A stretch of DNA of 64,000 nucleotides from Notamacropus eugenii (GCF_028372415.1 NC_092879.1:65053651-65117650); one strand, 5' to 3'; shown: positions 22,336-34,346, numbered from the stretch's first letter. Numbers and translations: made by a program. The notes: generated by a model from the letters alone, not told the origin.

Positions 22336-23920
22336 TGAGACTTTGGGGAAGATTCCTCTCCTCTCTGCCTGGGCCTACATTTCAGCCCTTGTTGGTGCCT
22401 CTGTCCTTTCTATGTACTCTGTGCTATTGTGCTCGACATACACACTGTCTGTGAATAGATTTCTGCTATGTTTGCCCGAGTGCACCTACAGACTCCCCAC
22501 TGTGAATGATTGAATCCTGGCTGGATTTGGGCTGTCCATTCCATTCCTTGATAAGGGACACACTTTTTGGCTGCTTGAGCCTCGTACTGGCTGGGCTTTT
22601 CCTCCATTGCACTTTCTAAGGTTTGCACCCTGTTGGTGGATGGATGTGAGGGAATGTGGCTAAGAGTGTATTGTATGTCCCTCTGCTGGGAAGGACTTTA
22701 TCATGTATGAGATTTTGTGGGAGATTCTCTTTCTCTTTCCCAAGGTCCCCATTTCAGGAGCTTCTGGTCCTCTTCCCGCTTTCCCTACAGCCTGATGCAT
22801 CTGTCTGTGTGTCCCCATCTCTTCCACGAGTTCCCTTCTGGCAGTCTGCATAGACTTCTGGGAGTGTGCTGGAGCCCATCCTCACCCCTACCCCACTGTG
22901 AGTGATTGAATCCTGGATGTATTCTGGCCATCGATTCTCCTTTCTTTACCAGGGGCACACATATCGGGTCCTTTGGCAAGGTTCTGCCGCTTCTGTTGGC
23001 CCATTGACCTTACCAAGGTCTGCAGACTGTTGGTGAATGGATGTGAGGGAATATGGCCATGAGTGTAATGTATGTCCCCTGCTGTGAAGCACTTTGGCGT
23101 CTTTGTGATTCTTCTGGGCTCAAGGTGTAGGCACTGACACAGTCTAAGTGTCCCTGTATCCAAAGTCTCTCTGGGCCTATTTTTTTTTCACCTATTTGGT
23201 ATTTCTTCCTGCACTTTCTTCTCCAGTTCCTGTGTTCCCTCTTGACCAAGGGGCTGTCTACTCCCCAGTGGTTTTGAAAGGATCATTTTAGAGGGTTGCT
23301 ACTAGAACCTCAGGTGGGACCCCCTCTGTGAATTACTACTTCCCTGTAAGCTTGTTGTTTTCCCGATTCCTCTTCTGTTTGCCTGTGTCAGGATTTCAGC
23401 CCATTCTGGCCCCTCTGCTGCTTTCCATGTATATGCTGGACCTGTCCTGGGCCAAAAGGCAGTCTGTGCGTGGATTTCTGGGGTGTCTGTTAGAGTTGAT
23501 CATCAGCCCCCCGACCAATGTGAGTGCTTGAATTCTGGTTGGATTCCCAGTGTCCATTCCATTTTCTGGATCGGGGCATGCTTAATGGGTACTTTGCCAA
23601 GGTTCTGGACGTGCTTTTCCTCTGTGGGACTTTTTATGGTCTTTGCATTGCGTGGTGGATGGATGTGAAAGAATCTTACCAAGGGTGTAATGTGGGTTGC
23701 CTTGCTGTGAAGGACTTTGGCTAGGATGGGATTTGGTGGAAGATTCCCTTTCTCTGTACCTGGGCCTCCATTTCAGTTGCTTCAGGTTCACTTCCTGCTC
23801 TCCCTCTAGACTGAAGGATTTCCTTGGGACCCAGTGTAATCAGAGGAGATGTGTCCAGGGTCACTTCTAAAGCCCAAGGAACTGGTTCAATGATTGTTTC
23901 CATGTGGGCTTTCTTAATTA
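22336..23920. repeat. Macrosatellite monomers with a minisatellite stub
   Basis: Diverged monomers with an 'atttcag' landmark near 23393. A residual minisatellite piece lies at about 22797-22840 where other copies have a full array, so this looks like a contracted or ancestral state. Confidence 0.65.
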
Positions 23921-24010
23921 ATTAGTTAATTAGGATTGCTAATCTTAATCACAAAATGATAATCAATCTGTAGCTTTTACACCTAAAAAATAAAAAATGA
24001 TTCTGTATCA
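23921..24010. other. AT-rich leader shared only by genes 3 and 6
   Basis: The 'aatctgtagcttttacac' stretch before the SINE is matched at 38180-38229 ahead of gene 6 and not ahead of the other genes. This supports a separate 3/6 lineage. Confidence 0.55.
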
Positions 24011-24207
24011 TCAGAGGGATTATAGTGTAGTGGATAAAATTCTGGACTTGGGGAGTCAGGGGACCTGGGTGTGAATTGAGCTTGCCTTAGTAGCTGTGTC
24101 ACATGGGGCAAGTCTTCTAACTTCCATGTCTCCATTTCCTGCTCTGGTGACTTGAATGACCTGTGATGTCCCTTCCCACCTCCACACCTGTGATCCCATG
24201 ACTGTGA
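24011..24207 (+). mobile_element. MAR1/MIR-type CORE-SINE upstream of gene 3
   Basis: Same element and placement as in the other cassettes, with 'tatagtgtagtggataaaa' at the 5' side. Confidence 0.7.
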
Positions 24208-24879
24208 GGTTGTTTCCAGAGGACATCTCAGGGTTTCCCTCCCCCATAAAGCACACCCTTGAGTCATGTTTGCTTTCCTCCCTTTTCTGTCAGCAATTAG
24301 CATTCAAAGTTTTCCTGGAGATTTAAAAGGTGTTATAAAGACTGGCAGAGGTGAACCCCTGGTGAAAGAGAGTAACACCTGGACAGGCTAACAGCTTGAC
24401 CAGCAGCCTCCCTCCCAGTTCCTAGGTCTGAACCCTGTGGTTCTCCCTGGGACTGACCCCCGTCCCTTCCCACCACTCTGTGTTCCCCTCCACCTCTCCA
24501 TTGGCCCGTTTCTGTCCAGCCTCTCCTTTTTATCTCCCCCAGTCTGGCTCAGGTCTTTGGCTACCCAGCTCTGAATGCTCTACAGACTCCCTCCTTGTTG
24601 GTTCAGCCACCTCCCTGCCCATAAGGATAGCTTGCGAGAGGCCCGTCTTGCTCTCCCTGGACCCAGGAGGCCCTCTATCTCCAGCCCCACCTCCACCGTG
24701 GCTCCGACTACGGGGACCTCTGTCAGGGTTCTTCTGGAATCGATGCAGTGTTCCATTGGCATTCCTCCCCCCCACACTCTGCTCCCCACACTCCATTGGG
24801 TTCTGTTGCTGGGGTGAGCTGTGGCTCTCCCTTTCCCTCTCTCCAATCCCTTCCCCCTTGACCCTGGTCAGTCCCAGAC
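24208..24879 (+). promoter_or_regulatory. Gene 3 5' flank and putative promoter
   Basis: TATAAAG at 24334-24340 and inverted CCAAT at 24500-24504. About 100 bases shorter than in genes 1, 2, 4 and 7, owing to loss of the stretch between the TATA motif and the CCAAT motif. Confidence 0.4.
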
Positions 24880-25731
24880 ATGGAAGAACAAGAAACCAGG
24901 GAGGGGCTGTTGCATATGGCCCAGGCCACCCAACGCAGGTGCATCGGGCTGTTCAGATGGAAGCTGGACTACGAGAAGGCTGCGAGTGAGTATGCAAAGT
25001 CCACCTTAGCCTTCTGCAGAGCTAAGAGGCTCGACCAGGCCATGGAAGCCTTCCTCAAGGAAGCTGAGGCCCACGAAAAAAGCCGGGTGCCCCTTCCTGC
25101 GGCCATGGCCTACGAGCAAGCTGGCCTGTACCTGAGCAGGTCCGACCACCTGCAGGAGGCCACCCAGGCCATGAAGCAGGCTGTCTCCTGGTACCTGGAG
25201 TGTGGAGAGGCAGAGATGGCATCCTATACCTTGAGACACTTCACCTACTTGCTTGAGAGCCAGATCCCGCACCAGTTGGTGTGCTTCTACCAGTGGGCAT
25301 CCCAGCTATTTCAGGGGGAGGACCCCTTCTGGAAGGCCCTGGACTGGACTGAGGAAGCCTCCAGGTTGCTGCTACGGCAGAAGTGCTACAGGGATGCTGT
25401 GATCTCCCTTGGCCAGGCGAAGCACTTGTATGTGAAGGAAATGTGCTCCTGCTTGTGCCACCAGAGAGCCCTAGCGCAGTGTCTAGCCCCGCTTTGTGAC
25501 CTGGATTTCCCTGCTGCCTGCAAGTGCCTGGAAGCACTTGTCCCTATTTGCCCACTTTCAAGTTCAGCCCCCAGTATGATGGGATGGTAACTTTGCTGAG
25601 CTTCTATGAAGACCAGGACCAAGATGCAGTGTACCAGGTCTGCACCTCCCCTGTCTCTTAAGACCTGGACCAGGGCTACAGGGAGATGACCACGTTGCTG
25701 AAGGTACCTGGTGGGAGAACCTGTGCTTCCT
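24880..25731 (+). pseudogene. Gene 3: broken gamma-SNAP-like copy (subtype C)
   Basis: Starts with the usual ATG and keeps the gamma-SNAP helical domain in frame for about 220 codons (W-K-L-D-Y-E-K-A-A-S near 27, A-Y-E-Q-A-G near 78). A one-base deletion near 25540-25550 then shifts the frame and ends the open frame at 25590 (236 codons). Further on, the ancestral frame also meets a TAA at 25659-25661. The sequence then runs from the V-P-G turn straight to the 3' untranslated region, so the acidic tail is missing with the same boundary as in gene 6. It could in principle make a truncated protein, but two lesions argue for a pseudogene. Confidence 0.8.
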
Positions 25732-25766
25732 AGAACAATGACTTAATTAAAGTTAATTAGTGAAAA

Positions 25767-25772
25767 AATAAA
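25767..25772 (+). terminator. Gene 3 poly(A) signal
   Basis: AATAAA in the same position as in gene 1, with ATTAAA upstream. Confidence 0.55.
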
Positions 25773-25787
25773 AGTTCGCTTACCCCT

Positions 25788-25788
<1 letters not shown>

Positions 25789-25828
<40 letters not shown>
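25789..25828. repeat. (TG)n tract downstream of gene 3
   Basis: About 40 bases of pure GT/TG, 17 bases after the poly(A) signal. Confidence 0.9.
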
Positions 25829-25832
<4 letters not shown>

Positions 25833-26690
25833 GTGGGTGTGCTTTCTCCCATCATACCTGTTCTCAGCCTCTTTATTTCAAACGAGCATGGAAGCCTTTG
25901 GCTTCCTCCCCCTTTCCCAATGACTCTGCCCCATCCTTCCAGAGAAGAATCGTTCCTTCCATGGGTAAATGTTTTCCCTTGACGCATTGGTTCCAGTGGA
26001 AAACCATCAAATAGGTTGCTCTCTGCTTTCCCACCCCTCTCCCTCTCCTTTCCCAGTGATCATCAAGACCTACTTCTTACATTAATTGACATTCTGAGTG
26101 CCCAAACTCCTCAGGATGAGATTGTAGAGCACGGAAAACTTCTGAGATTTTCTTCACGCCTCCCCCATGGTTAGTATTTTAAGATTTACTGCCCAGACTC
26201 TGAAGTGTGCAAATGACTTAGCCTTTTCCCTGGAAAATAGAAATGAACTTCATTCATTCAGCTTGAGCTTGAGGCTCAGGTGGGGGATAAGGAACAGGAT
26301 CAGTTGTCAATCTGTATGGGACTTGAGCAGGTCCACCCAGTCTAATTCCCTCATTTTACATAGGAGGTAGCCTTGGGGCCCAAAGAAGATAACTTACTCA
26401 GGAACCCACTGGAGACAGGCCCCAGGGAACAGGCACAGGCAGGATGGGCCCTCTGGGTCTTCCAATTCCAAATTCAAGGAAGAAGTGAAACCAAGTTGGT
26501 GAGGAAATGGGAGCAGACAAGGGAGAAAGACATGTGACCAGGGAGGCATGGAACACCACTGACATGGTAATGCAAGCTTTGCCTAACCTCCCCCAGAGGG
26601 GACAGAAGTGCCTTGTGCAGAAGGAATCTAGCATCTTTCATACCCATCCCTGTCCTGCTCTTCTCTCTGTACACAGATTTTCTTGTTGAG
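25829..26690. other. Conserved 3' flank of gene 3
   Basis: Same flank family as 6189-7080. Non-coding. Confidence 0.6.
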
Positions 26691-27480
26691 CATTGGGAAA
26701 CTTCTTTTCCCTGGAAAGCTGATTAAGGGGATCTGGTTCAAGATCCTCCTGACAGGAACGACTCGGGGAATACTGAAGGTCACCAGGATATCTTTCCACA
26801 ATTTTGAAAGGATCTGTTCTGTGGTCCATAGAAGGGCCCCCACAATGACTGCCTGCTCTGTCTAGAGGGTTTTGTCTCATTTTCATAATTTCTTGCTCTA
26901 TGGCATTCCTAGCTGGGAATGGGCCCTTCCACCAATGCTCCCTCTAACTCAGGAGACTTTCCCAGTAACCACCATTGCCTTGGATCATTTTCTGCAGTAT
27001 TGCCTCAAAGGAGCCCCTTGGAGGACGTCCTGCTTTGTCTGCTGGCGTCTTGGATAGTTCCTGGGTTCCACCACCTGATCACTCAGGCCCATCGTTTGCG
27101 TTCACTTCAGCAGTACACTTCCTCTGTGGTCCACCTACAGGCTGTGATGCAGCATCAGTGTCCCTCCATTGACAGTCTCTCTGGGCTCATTTTCTCTTCA
27201 CCAATTTGTTGGGCTTGTTTCTGACCATTCTTCTCCTTTTCACTGAGGAGGTCATTTCAGGGATTCTGGTCAAGTCTTTGGGTCCCCTGTGAACCAGGGC
27301 CTTTCCACTCTCCAGTTCATAGATCACTATAGGGGGTGGCTGCCTGCAGTTGGGTTGGGTCCCCCTGCTGTGAATGCATAATTCCCTTTTAGCCCTTTGT
27401 GTTGCAGATTCCTCTTCTCTTTTGCCTGGTTCTGGGATTCAAGCCTTTCAGGCCCCTCTGCTCCTTTCTATGCCTCCAGT
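26691..27480. repeat. Macrosatellite monomer
   Basis: Carries the 'gattaaggggat', 'ccttggaggac' and 'ctgggattcaagcc' monomer blocks. No gene is seen. Confidence 0.65.
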
Positions 27481-28300
27481 GGAACTGTTCAGGGCCTCCA
27501 GAAACAGGAGCAGGGCAGGAACCAGGGGAGTCTGGAACCCACTAAGGCCAATGGTGACTTTTCCATCTCCATCCTCCCAACAGTAGTGTCCCCATGACAC
27601 AGAACTTCCTGGAGATAGCTGTAGCTATCCACCTTGGGCCTCAGAGATTCCCCTAGAATCAGAATCCAGGCCATGCTCATGAACGTCACTGAGTACACCA
27701 GTGCCATCCACCCCTGTCAGGACGTCAAAAAGCCTCTGAACTCTGGGTTTGAAGGCAGCACGAGTCAGAAGAAACCCAGTCTGTCATGCTTATGCCAGCC
27801 TCAGCTCACCTAATGAAGAAGGACCTGTTTTACCATCTTGGTAGTCTTCTATTCTCTGGTACACCCCTGTATAATCAGGTCATGCTGTAAAGTGATATCA
27901 TGTGGCATGGCCCCAAGTTTTCATGCAGGTTGTTTATGGTGGGGGGGAAGACACAGGAGGAGTACTCAGAGTTTTCCTTAGATTATTTCTTGTGAAATTC
28001 TTTTGAGTTCTTATCACTAGCCTGCCTCTTTAGAAATGATTCCTAACGAAATTCTGCACTCTCATTTCCAAAGAAATCCTTAATGTGAATGATCAGGGTG
28101 ACAAAGATCCAGTCTCCTAGGTTTGTAGCTACACTGGCTTGGGGATGGGTCTGAATTTGGTTTTCCAGTCTTTGCCTAAGGATTGACAGGTACATGTATG
28201 TCAATAACCTGTGATATGCTCTGTGTTCACAGTCTTTGTAGAGGGACTGAGATTTTCACTCAGAAAGTCTGGAAGGAGTAGTAAAGAACCTAGATGGGGA
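27481..28300. repeat. 'W' block copy
   Basis: Related to 9111-10000. The splice-donor-like site is lost (CAGGGGAGT). Ends with the single 'tgtagagggactgag' unit. Non-coding. Confidence 0.6.
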
Positions 28301-28762
28301 TGAGACTTTGGGGAAGATTCCTCTCCTCTCTGCCTGGACCTACATTTCAGCCCCTATTGGTGACTCTGTCCTTTCTATGTACTCTGTGCAATTGTGCTCG
28401 ACATACACACTGTCTGTGGATAGATTTCTGTTTTGTTTGCCAGAGCACACCTACAGATTCCCTACTGTGAATTATTGAATCCTGGCTGGATTGGGGCTGT
28501 CCATTCCCTTCCTTGACCAGGGACACACTTTTTGGCTGCTTGAGCCTCGTACTGGCTGTGCTTTTCCTCCATTGCACTTTCTAAGTTTTGCACACTGTTG
28601 GTGGATGGTTGTAAGGGAATGTGGCCAAGAGTGTATTGTGTGTCCCCCTGCTGTGAAGGACGTTGTCACGTATGAAATTTTGTGGGAGATTCTCTTTCTC
28701 TATCCTGGTGTCTCCATTTCAGGAGCTTCTGGTCCTCTTCTTGCTTTCCCTCAAGCATTATG
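28301..28762. repeat. Partial macrosatellite monomer
   Basis: Close match to 2291-2751 (offset about 26.0 kb). Confidence 0.65.
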
Positions 28763-29573
28763 TATCTTTCTGTGTGTCCCCATCTGTTCCACGAGTCCCC
28801 TTCTTTCTGGGTGTCCCCATCAATCCATCTGTGTATCTCCTATCTCTCTGTGTGTCCCCATCTGCTTATCCGTGCATCCTCATCTGTTGAGTCCCCATCT
28901 GTCCGTGTCTCCTCTCTGTCCCAGTGTTCCCCTCTGTGTGTCCCCAACGTCTTGATTTTGTATCCCCATCTGCCTGTCTGTGTGTCCCTCAAGTGTCTGT
29001 CTGCTTGTTTCCATCTGTCTCTGTGTCCTCATTTGTCTCTCCGTGTGTCCCATCTAGCTCTGTGTCCCTATCTGTCCATGTCTCTCATATCTCTTCTTGT
29101 GTTCCCATTTGTCTGTGTGTCCCCATCTGTTTTTCCAAGTGTCTCCATCAGTCTGTGAATGTGTCCCCATCTGTTTGTCACTGTTTCTCCAACTTTGTTC
29201 CCCAATCAGTCTGTCCTCATCTGTCTGTGTGTCCCCATCTGCCCATCCTTGTGTCCCCATCTGTCTCTGTGTCCCCATGTGTCTGTCCGTGTTTCCTTTT
29301 CTCTTGGTGTATCCCCCACCTGTCTGTCCATGTTTCCCCACCAATCTTTGCATCCTCCTCTGTCTGTCCATGCATGCGCATCTCTCTGTCCTTGTGCCCC
29401 ATCTGTCTGTTCACGTTTCCCCATCTCTCCCTGTGTCCCCATATGTCTTTGTGTCTCCTATCTGTGCTGTGTTCCACTCTGTCTGTCCCTGTGTTTCCAT
29501 CGGTCCGTGTGTCCCCTCTCTGTTTGTGTATGTGTCCCCGTCTGTCTGTTTGTGTGTCCCCATCTGTCCCTTC
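28763..29573. repeat. Pyrimidine-rich minisatellite array
   Basis: Close match to 2752-3540 with small unit-number differences, including an extra unit near 29545. The long open frames inside are repeat artefacts. Confidence 0.85.
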
Positions 29574-30068
29574 CTAGAAGCTCTTGGTAGAGCTCTAGCT
29601 ATGGTTGCTTGCACCTTGGATGGTTTCTGTATTTTCCCTCTCAGGGCACTGAGGCCCTTTGCTTGTGATCCTTTCAGCATGACCCTTAGTGTGTGTTCCC
29701 TCTCGAGGCAGGGGCACAGCACCAGTGCCCTGGGCTGACCCAGCTGAGCCTTTCTGGCCAAGTTGCTACCACTTGCATTGACCACTTACCTTTCCCAATC
29801 TTTCCCCACCTTCCAGCCCCCAAACAAAAATCTGACTCAGTTAGACACTCTCTCTCCAATAATCAGTTCCTCCTGCTCATGGCTCTCTGAGTCCTTTCCC
29901 TGGAACTCAGCTTAGATCCCAGACAAAGACGCTTTGCAGATTGTGAACCATCTTTCGGGTTTTTCTCAATGGGATCTGGTAGGTCCAAACCAAATAGAAG
30001 TTTGAAAGTTATTGGATAAACCTCCTACAGAAAAGTTTCTTTTATTCAACATCATTATATATCATCAT
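29574..30068. other. Conserved spacer upstream of the gene 4 SINE
   Basis: Close match to 3541-4050 with a short deletion near 29726. Non-coding. Confidence 0.6.
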
Positions 30069-30260
30069 AGGCAGTATCCTGTAGTGGGCCAAGTTCGGGA
30101 CTTGGAAGTCAGAGGACCTGGGTTTGAATTGAGCCTCCCTTAGTAGCTGTATCTCACTGGGCAAGTCATGTAACCTCTGTGCCTCTGTTTCCTCCTTAGT
30201 TGAATTTCATGGACTGTGATGTCCCATCCTGACTTCACACCTGTGATCCTATGACTGTGA
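30069..30260 (+). mobile_element. MAR1/MIR-type CORE-SINE upstream of gene 4
   Basis: Close match to 4051-4243. Confidence 0.7.
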
Positions 30261-31045
30261 CGTTGTTTCCATAGGAAATGTCCGGGTTTCCCTCCCCAAT
30301 AAAGCACACCTTTGAATTGTGTTTTCTTTTTGTCTCTCTTTTCTTTCAGCAATTAGGATTAAAAAATTCCCCTGAAATTTAAAATCCACTTATAAAGACT
30401 GCAGAGATGAATCGAGTGATGGATGGTAACCCTGGGCCTGGCTAAAAGTTTGCCCAGCACCTGCGCTCTCCCGGGGTCCTTTGTGGTTCCCAGCAACCTC
30501 TTTGCTCTTCCAAAGGATCCCCTCGCCTCCATTTCTTTGGCACGTTCTCAGCGTCCCAGAGGGGTGTGATGTGTTAGTTACCAGGCCTGAGCCCTGTGGC
30601 TCTCCCTGGGAATGATCCCCTTCCTTCCCTCCCCCACCCTGTGTTCCCCTCTGCCTCTCCATTGGCCCTTCTCTGTGGCCCCAGTCTGGCCCAGGTCTTT
30701 GGCTACCCAGTGCTGAATGCTGTCCAGACTCCCTCCTTGTTGGTTTGGCCACCTCCTTGCCTGGATAGATTGCTTGCGAGATGTCCTTCTTGCTCTGCAA
30801 GGACCCAGAAGTCCCTATATCCCCAGCCCCACTTCCACTATGGCTCTGACTCCAGGGACCTCTGTCGGGATGCTTATGCAATCAATGGGTTGTTCCATTT
30901 GAACCCCTCCCCCCCCCCACAATGCTCATCTCCTCACTCTGTTGGGTTCTGTTGCTGGGGTGAGCTGTGGCTTTCCCTCTCTCTCTCTCCAGGCAGTTCC
31001 CTGTTGGCCCAGGTCCTCCTCCCCTGCAGCTGGCAGCCGCAGGAC
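30261..31045 (+). promoter_or_regulatory. Gene 4 5' flank and putative promoter
   Basis: TATAAAG at 30391-30397 and inverted CCAAT at 30661-30665, as in gene 1. Confidence 0.45.
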
Positions 31046-32104
31046 ATGGAAGAACAAGAAACCAGGGAGGCCTTGGGGCATATGGCCCAGGCCACCCGAT
31101 ACATGTGCTTTGGGCTGTGGAGAAGGAAGCCCAACTACGGGAAGGCTGCCAGCAAGTATAAGCAGGCCACCTTAGCCTTCCCCAGGGCCAAGAGGCTGGA
31201 GGAGGCTGCAGAAGCCTTCCTCAAGGAAGCTGAGTCCCATGAGAAAAACAGAGCGCCCCTCTGTGCGGCAATGGCCTATGAGCAAGCTGGCCTGTACCTG
31301 AGCACGTGCAACCACCTGCAGGAGATGGCCCAGGCTCTGAAACAGGCTGTCTCCTGGTACCTGCAGTGTGGAGAGGCAAACATCGCAGCCTGGATCTTGA
31401 GGAGCTTCAGTGAGCTACTGGAGAGCCAGATCCCTCACCAGGTGGTGTGCCTCTACCAGAGGGCATCCCAGGTATTTGAGGAGGAATCCTGCTTCCTGAA
31501 GGCCCTGGACTTCACTGGCTGAGCCTCCAAGGTGCTGGTGAGGCACAAGCGCTACGGGGACGCTGCTATCTCCCTCGGCCAGGAGAAGCGCTTGTATGTG
31601 AAGGCGGAGGGCTTCCCTGTGTGCCACTGGAGAGCCCTGGCGCAGTGCCTAGCCCACCTGTGTGACCTGGATTTCGCTGCTGCCTCCACCTGCCTGGAAG
31701 ATAGCTGTATATATTTTCCCAATTTCACAAGCACTGCTGAGTTCATGGCGATGGTAACTTTGCTGAATTGCTACGAAGACAAGGACCAAGAAGGAGTGAA
31801 CTGGGTCTGCAGGTTTCTTGTCTTCAAACACCTGGACAAGGAATACAGGGAGATGACCCCATTCCTGAAGGTACCTGGCGTCGAGAACCTGAAGACCAGT
31901 CTTTTGCCACCTTCATCCACATGCATGTCCCCTTCCAACATCGAAAAGCAAGCAGCCTCAGCAACAAAGAAGGAGGACGGGGGGAAGGAGAAGATGGTGG
32001 AGAACCCGGAGGAGGACATTAAGGAGGAGGAGGAGAAATTGGAAGAGAAGGAGAAGGAAGAGGAAGTTAGGATCTCTCTCTCCATGGAATGTACCATCTG
32101 CTAA
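31046..32104 (+). pseudogene. Gene 4: gamma-SNAP-like copy with one premature stop (subtype A)
   Basis: A 353-codon frame, the same length as gene 1, interrupted only at codon 159 (31520-31522), where genes 1, 2, 6 and 7 have CGA (Arg) and this copy has TGA. The change is the typical C-to-T decay of a CpG. On both sides the reading is otherwise intact, including the acidic tail and the Cys-Thr-Ile-Cys end. The first 158 codons would give only half of the helical domain. A single lesion in a sequence about 97% like gene 1 suggests very recent loss, perhaps still varying between individuals. Confidence 0.85.
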
Positions 32105-32152
32105 CCTCTGCTTCCCAGAACAATGATATAATTAAAGCTAATTAGTTACAAA

Positions 32153-32158
32153 AATAAA
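32153..32158 (+). terminator. Gene 4 poly(A) signal
   Basis: AATAAA about 50 bases after the stop, with ATTAAA upstream. Confidence 0.6.
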
Positions 32159-32182
32159 CGTTCTGTTATACCAGTCTTGTAT

Positions 32183-32196
32183 CTGTGTGTGTGTGG
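32183..32196. repeat. (TG)n tract downstream of gene 4
   Basis: Short tract, like the one after gene 1. Confidence 0.75.
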
Positions 32197-32930
32197 GTGT
32201 GCTTTCTCCCATCATACCTTTTCTCACCCTTTTTTTTCAAACTTGAATGGAGGCCTTTGCATTCCTCCCCCTTCCCAATGACCCCTCTGGGCCATCCTCC
32301 CAGAGTAGATACACATTCCTTCCAAGGTGAAATATTTTCCCTTTACTGACTGGTAATTCCTGGCTCAGGGCATGGGTTCCAGGAGAAAATTATCAACGAG
32401 GTTACTCTCTGCTTTGCCAGACCACCCCCCCCAACCTTTCCCAATGATCATCAAGAACTACTTCTTATACTTATAGACTTTTTAACTGCCAAAACTCCTC
32501 AGGGTCAGATTATAGAACACCTAAAAATTCTTAGATTTTGTTCATGCCTCCCCTGTGCTTACCATTCTAAGACCTAGTGCCCAGACCTTGAAGTCTGCAA
32601 ATGAATTAGCCTTTTCCCTGGAAAACTGAAATGAACTTCTTTCAATCAGTTTGAGCTTGAGGCTAAGGTGTAGGATAAGGAACAGGATCAGTTGTCAACC
32701 TGGATGGGACTTGAATAGGTCCACCCAGTCTAATCCCCTCATTTTACATAAGAGGTAGTTCTGGGCCCCAAAGAAGTTAACTTGCTCAGGAACACACTGG
32801 GGACAGGTCACAGGGAACGGGGACAGGCCACAGGGAACGGGGACAGGCCACAGGGAACAGGGACAGGCATGATGGGTCCTCTGGGTCTTTCAATTCCAAA
32901 TACAATCAAAAAGTGAAATCAAGTTGGAGA
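32197..32930. other. Conserved 3' flank of gene 4, cut short
   Basis: Matches the flank of gene 1 until about 32930 ('aagttggagagg'), then switches to sequence like 18871 onwards ('aggagtaag'). The two share only 'aggag' at the joint. Non-coding. Confidence 0.6.
32799..32858. repeat. 20-base tandem repeat, three units
   Basis: Unit GGGGACAGGCCACAGGGAAC, at 32799, 32819 and 32839. The equivalent flanks of other copies hold one unit, so this is a local triplication. Confidence 0.85.
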
Positions 32931-33509
32931 GGAGTAAGACTAGAGATGCCTTTCCAATCCCAAAGGCAGACCTATTCCTTTGTCTGCGGGAAAATCATCT
33001 GTGGCTTTAGTCAGGATGCAGAAGCTTCCTTCAGTCAGGTAAATCACTAAGCAGGAAGAAAAAGCTCACTTTCCATGAGACCTCTTCTGAATCTCCAGTT
33101 CCCTCAGCACTCAGTCCTAGATAGACAGGTGGAGTGCCCAATTTGGAGGAGGCAGAAGAGACTGCTGCAGAAACCCAGACTACCTTTCCAATACATCTTG
33201 GCTGTCTTGGTCCAAAACATCATGGATTCACCTGGATTAAACCAGTGCAAGGAGCTTCTCAATTCAAATCATCTCCCATCCCTATCTTTACACCAACTGT
33301 ACCCCACCAGGCCCCAAAGTGCTTTCCTGTTCCTCCTTTACTTCTCAGCATTCCTGGGTTCTCTCAGGAACAATTCAAGCATCTCATTCTGTAAGGGGCC
33401 CTGGCCAGTTTCCTGGCCACTAGAACCTCCCCTTCCAAAGCCACCTCCCAACTACCTTGTATGTCTCTTGCATGTACCTCTACGTGGACATATTGGCTTT
33501 AGGCAGCAG
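32931..33509. other. Displaced segment matching 18871-19442
   Basis: Non-coding sequence that elsewhere lies far downstream of subtype B genes. Here it is joined directly to the gene 4 flank. Confidence 0.55.
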
Positions 33510-33735
33510 ACACAGTAGATAGAGAGCCAGCCCTGGGATCAAGAAGATTTGAGTTCAGGTTCTGTCTCAGATAATTCATAGCTCTGTGACCCTAGTCAGA
33601 TCATTTTTAAAAAACTTCCTCAAGTTCACCATCTGCAAATTGGAGATAATGAATGCACCTCCCAGGGTTGTTGTGAGGACCAGCTGAGGTGGTAGAATAA
33701 GTGCCTGCTGTCTTCCCCTTATACAACAGGCAGCA
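33510..33735 (+). mobile_element. MAR1-type CORE-SINE
   Basis: Same element as 19443-19670, with the 'cccagggttgttgtgagga' CORE segment. It is followed by gene sequence rather than minisatellite. Confidence 0.75.
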
Positions 33736-33760
33736 AGGTGGCATGGGGGGAATGGAGACC

Positions 33761-34283
33761 CTTGTATGTGGAGGTAGAGAGCATCTCCATGTGCCACCAG
33801 AGAGCCCTAGCACAATGTCTAGCCCATCTGTGTGACCTGGATTTCTCTGCTGCCTACAACTGCCTGGGAGACAGCTGTATCTACTTTCCCAGTTTCCAAA
33901 GCAGGAGCCAATATGTGGCGATGGTAACTTTGCTGAATTTCTATGAAGTTCAGAACCAAGACGGAGTGGATGAGGTCTGCGGTTCTTCTGTCTTCAAACA
34001 TCTTGACAAGGAGTATGAGAAGATGACCGTGATGCTGAAGGTACCTGACCTCAAGAACATGAGGACCAGGGTTTTGCCACCTCCATCTACATGCATGCCC
34101 ATGTCTGACAGCCACAAGAAAACAGCCCCAATAACAAAGAAGGTGGAGGGCGAGGAGAAGAAGATGGAGAAGGTGGAGGAGGACACTAAGGAGGGGGAGC
34201 AGAAATTGCAGGAAAAGGAGGAGGAAGAGGAACGTGTTCTCTCTCTACATGGAATGTACCATCTGTTAACCTATCCTTCCTAG
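33761..34283 (+). pseudogene. Gene 5: 5'-truncated gamma-SNAP-like fragment (subtype B)
   Basis: Begins abruptly at the equivalent of codon 183 of gene 7 (L-Y-V-E-V-E-S), joined to the 'gcatggggggaatggag' sequence that elsewhere leads into a minisatellite. The rest of the helical domain and the acidic tail can be read, closest to gene 2. Near 34240 a net length change of two bases shifts the end, so the frame misses the Ile-Cys terminus and stops at 34281-34283. There is no promoter cassette or start. An ATTAAA follows at 34296-34301. Interpreted as a recombination remnant. Confidence 0.85.
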
Positions 34284-34346
34284 AACAATGATATAATTAA
34301 AGCTAATCAAATAAGAAAAAAGTTCTGTTATACCTGTCTTTGGGGG

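Noticed and set aside
25791-26014. Short Val/Cys-rich frames over TG tracts
   Set aside because: These are the (TG)n microsatellite read as Cys-Val repeats.
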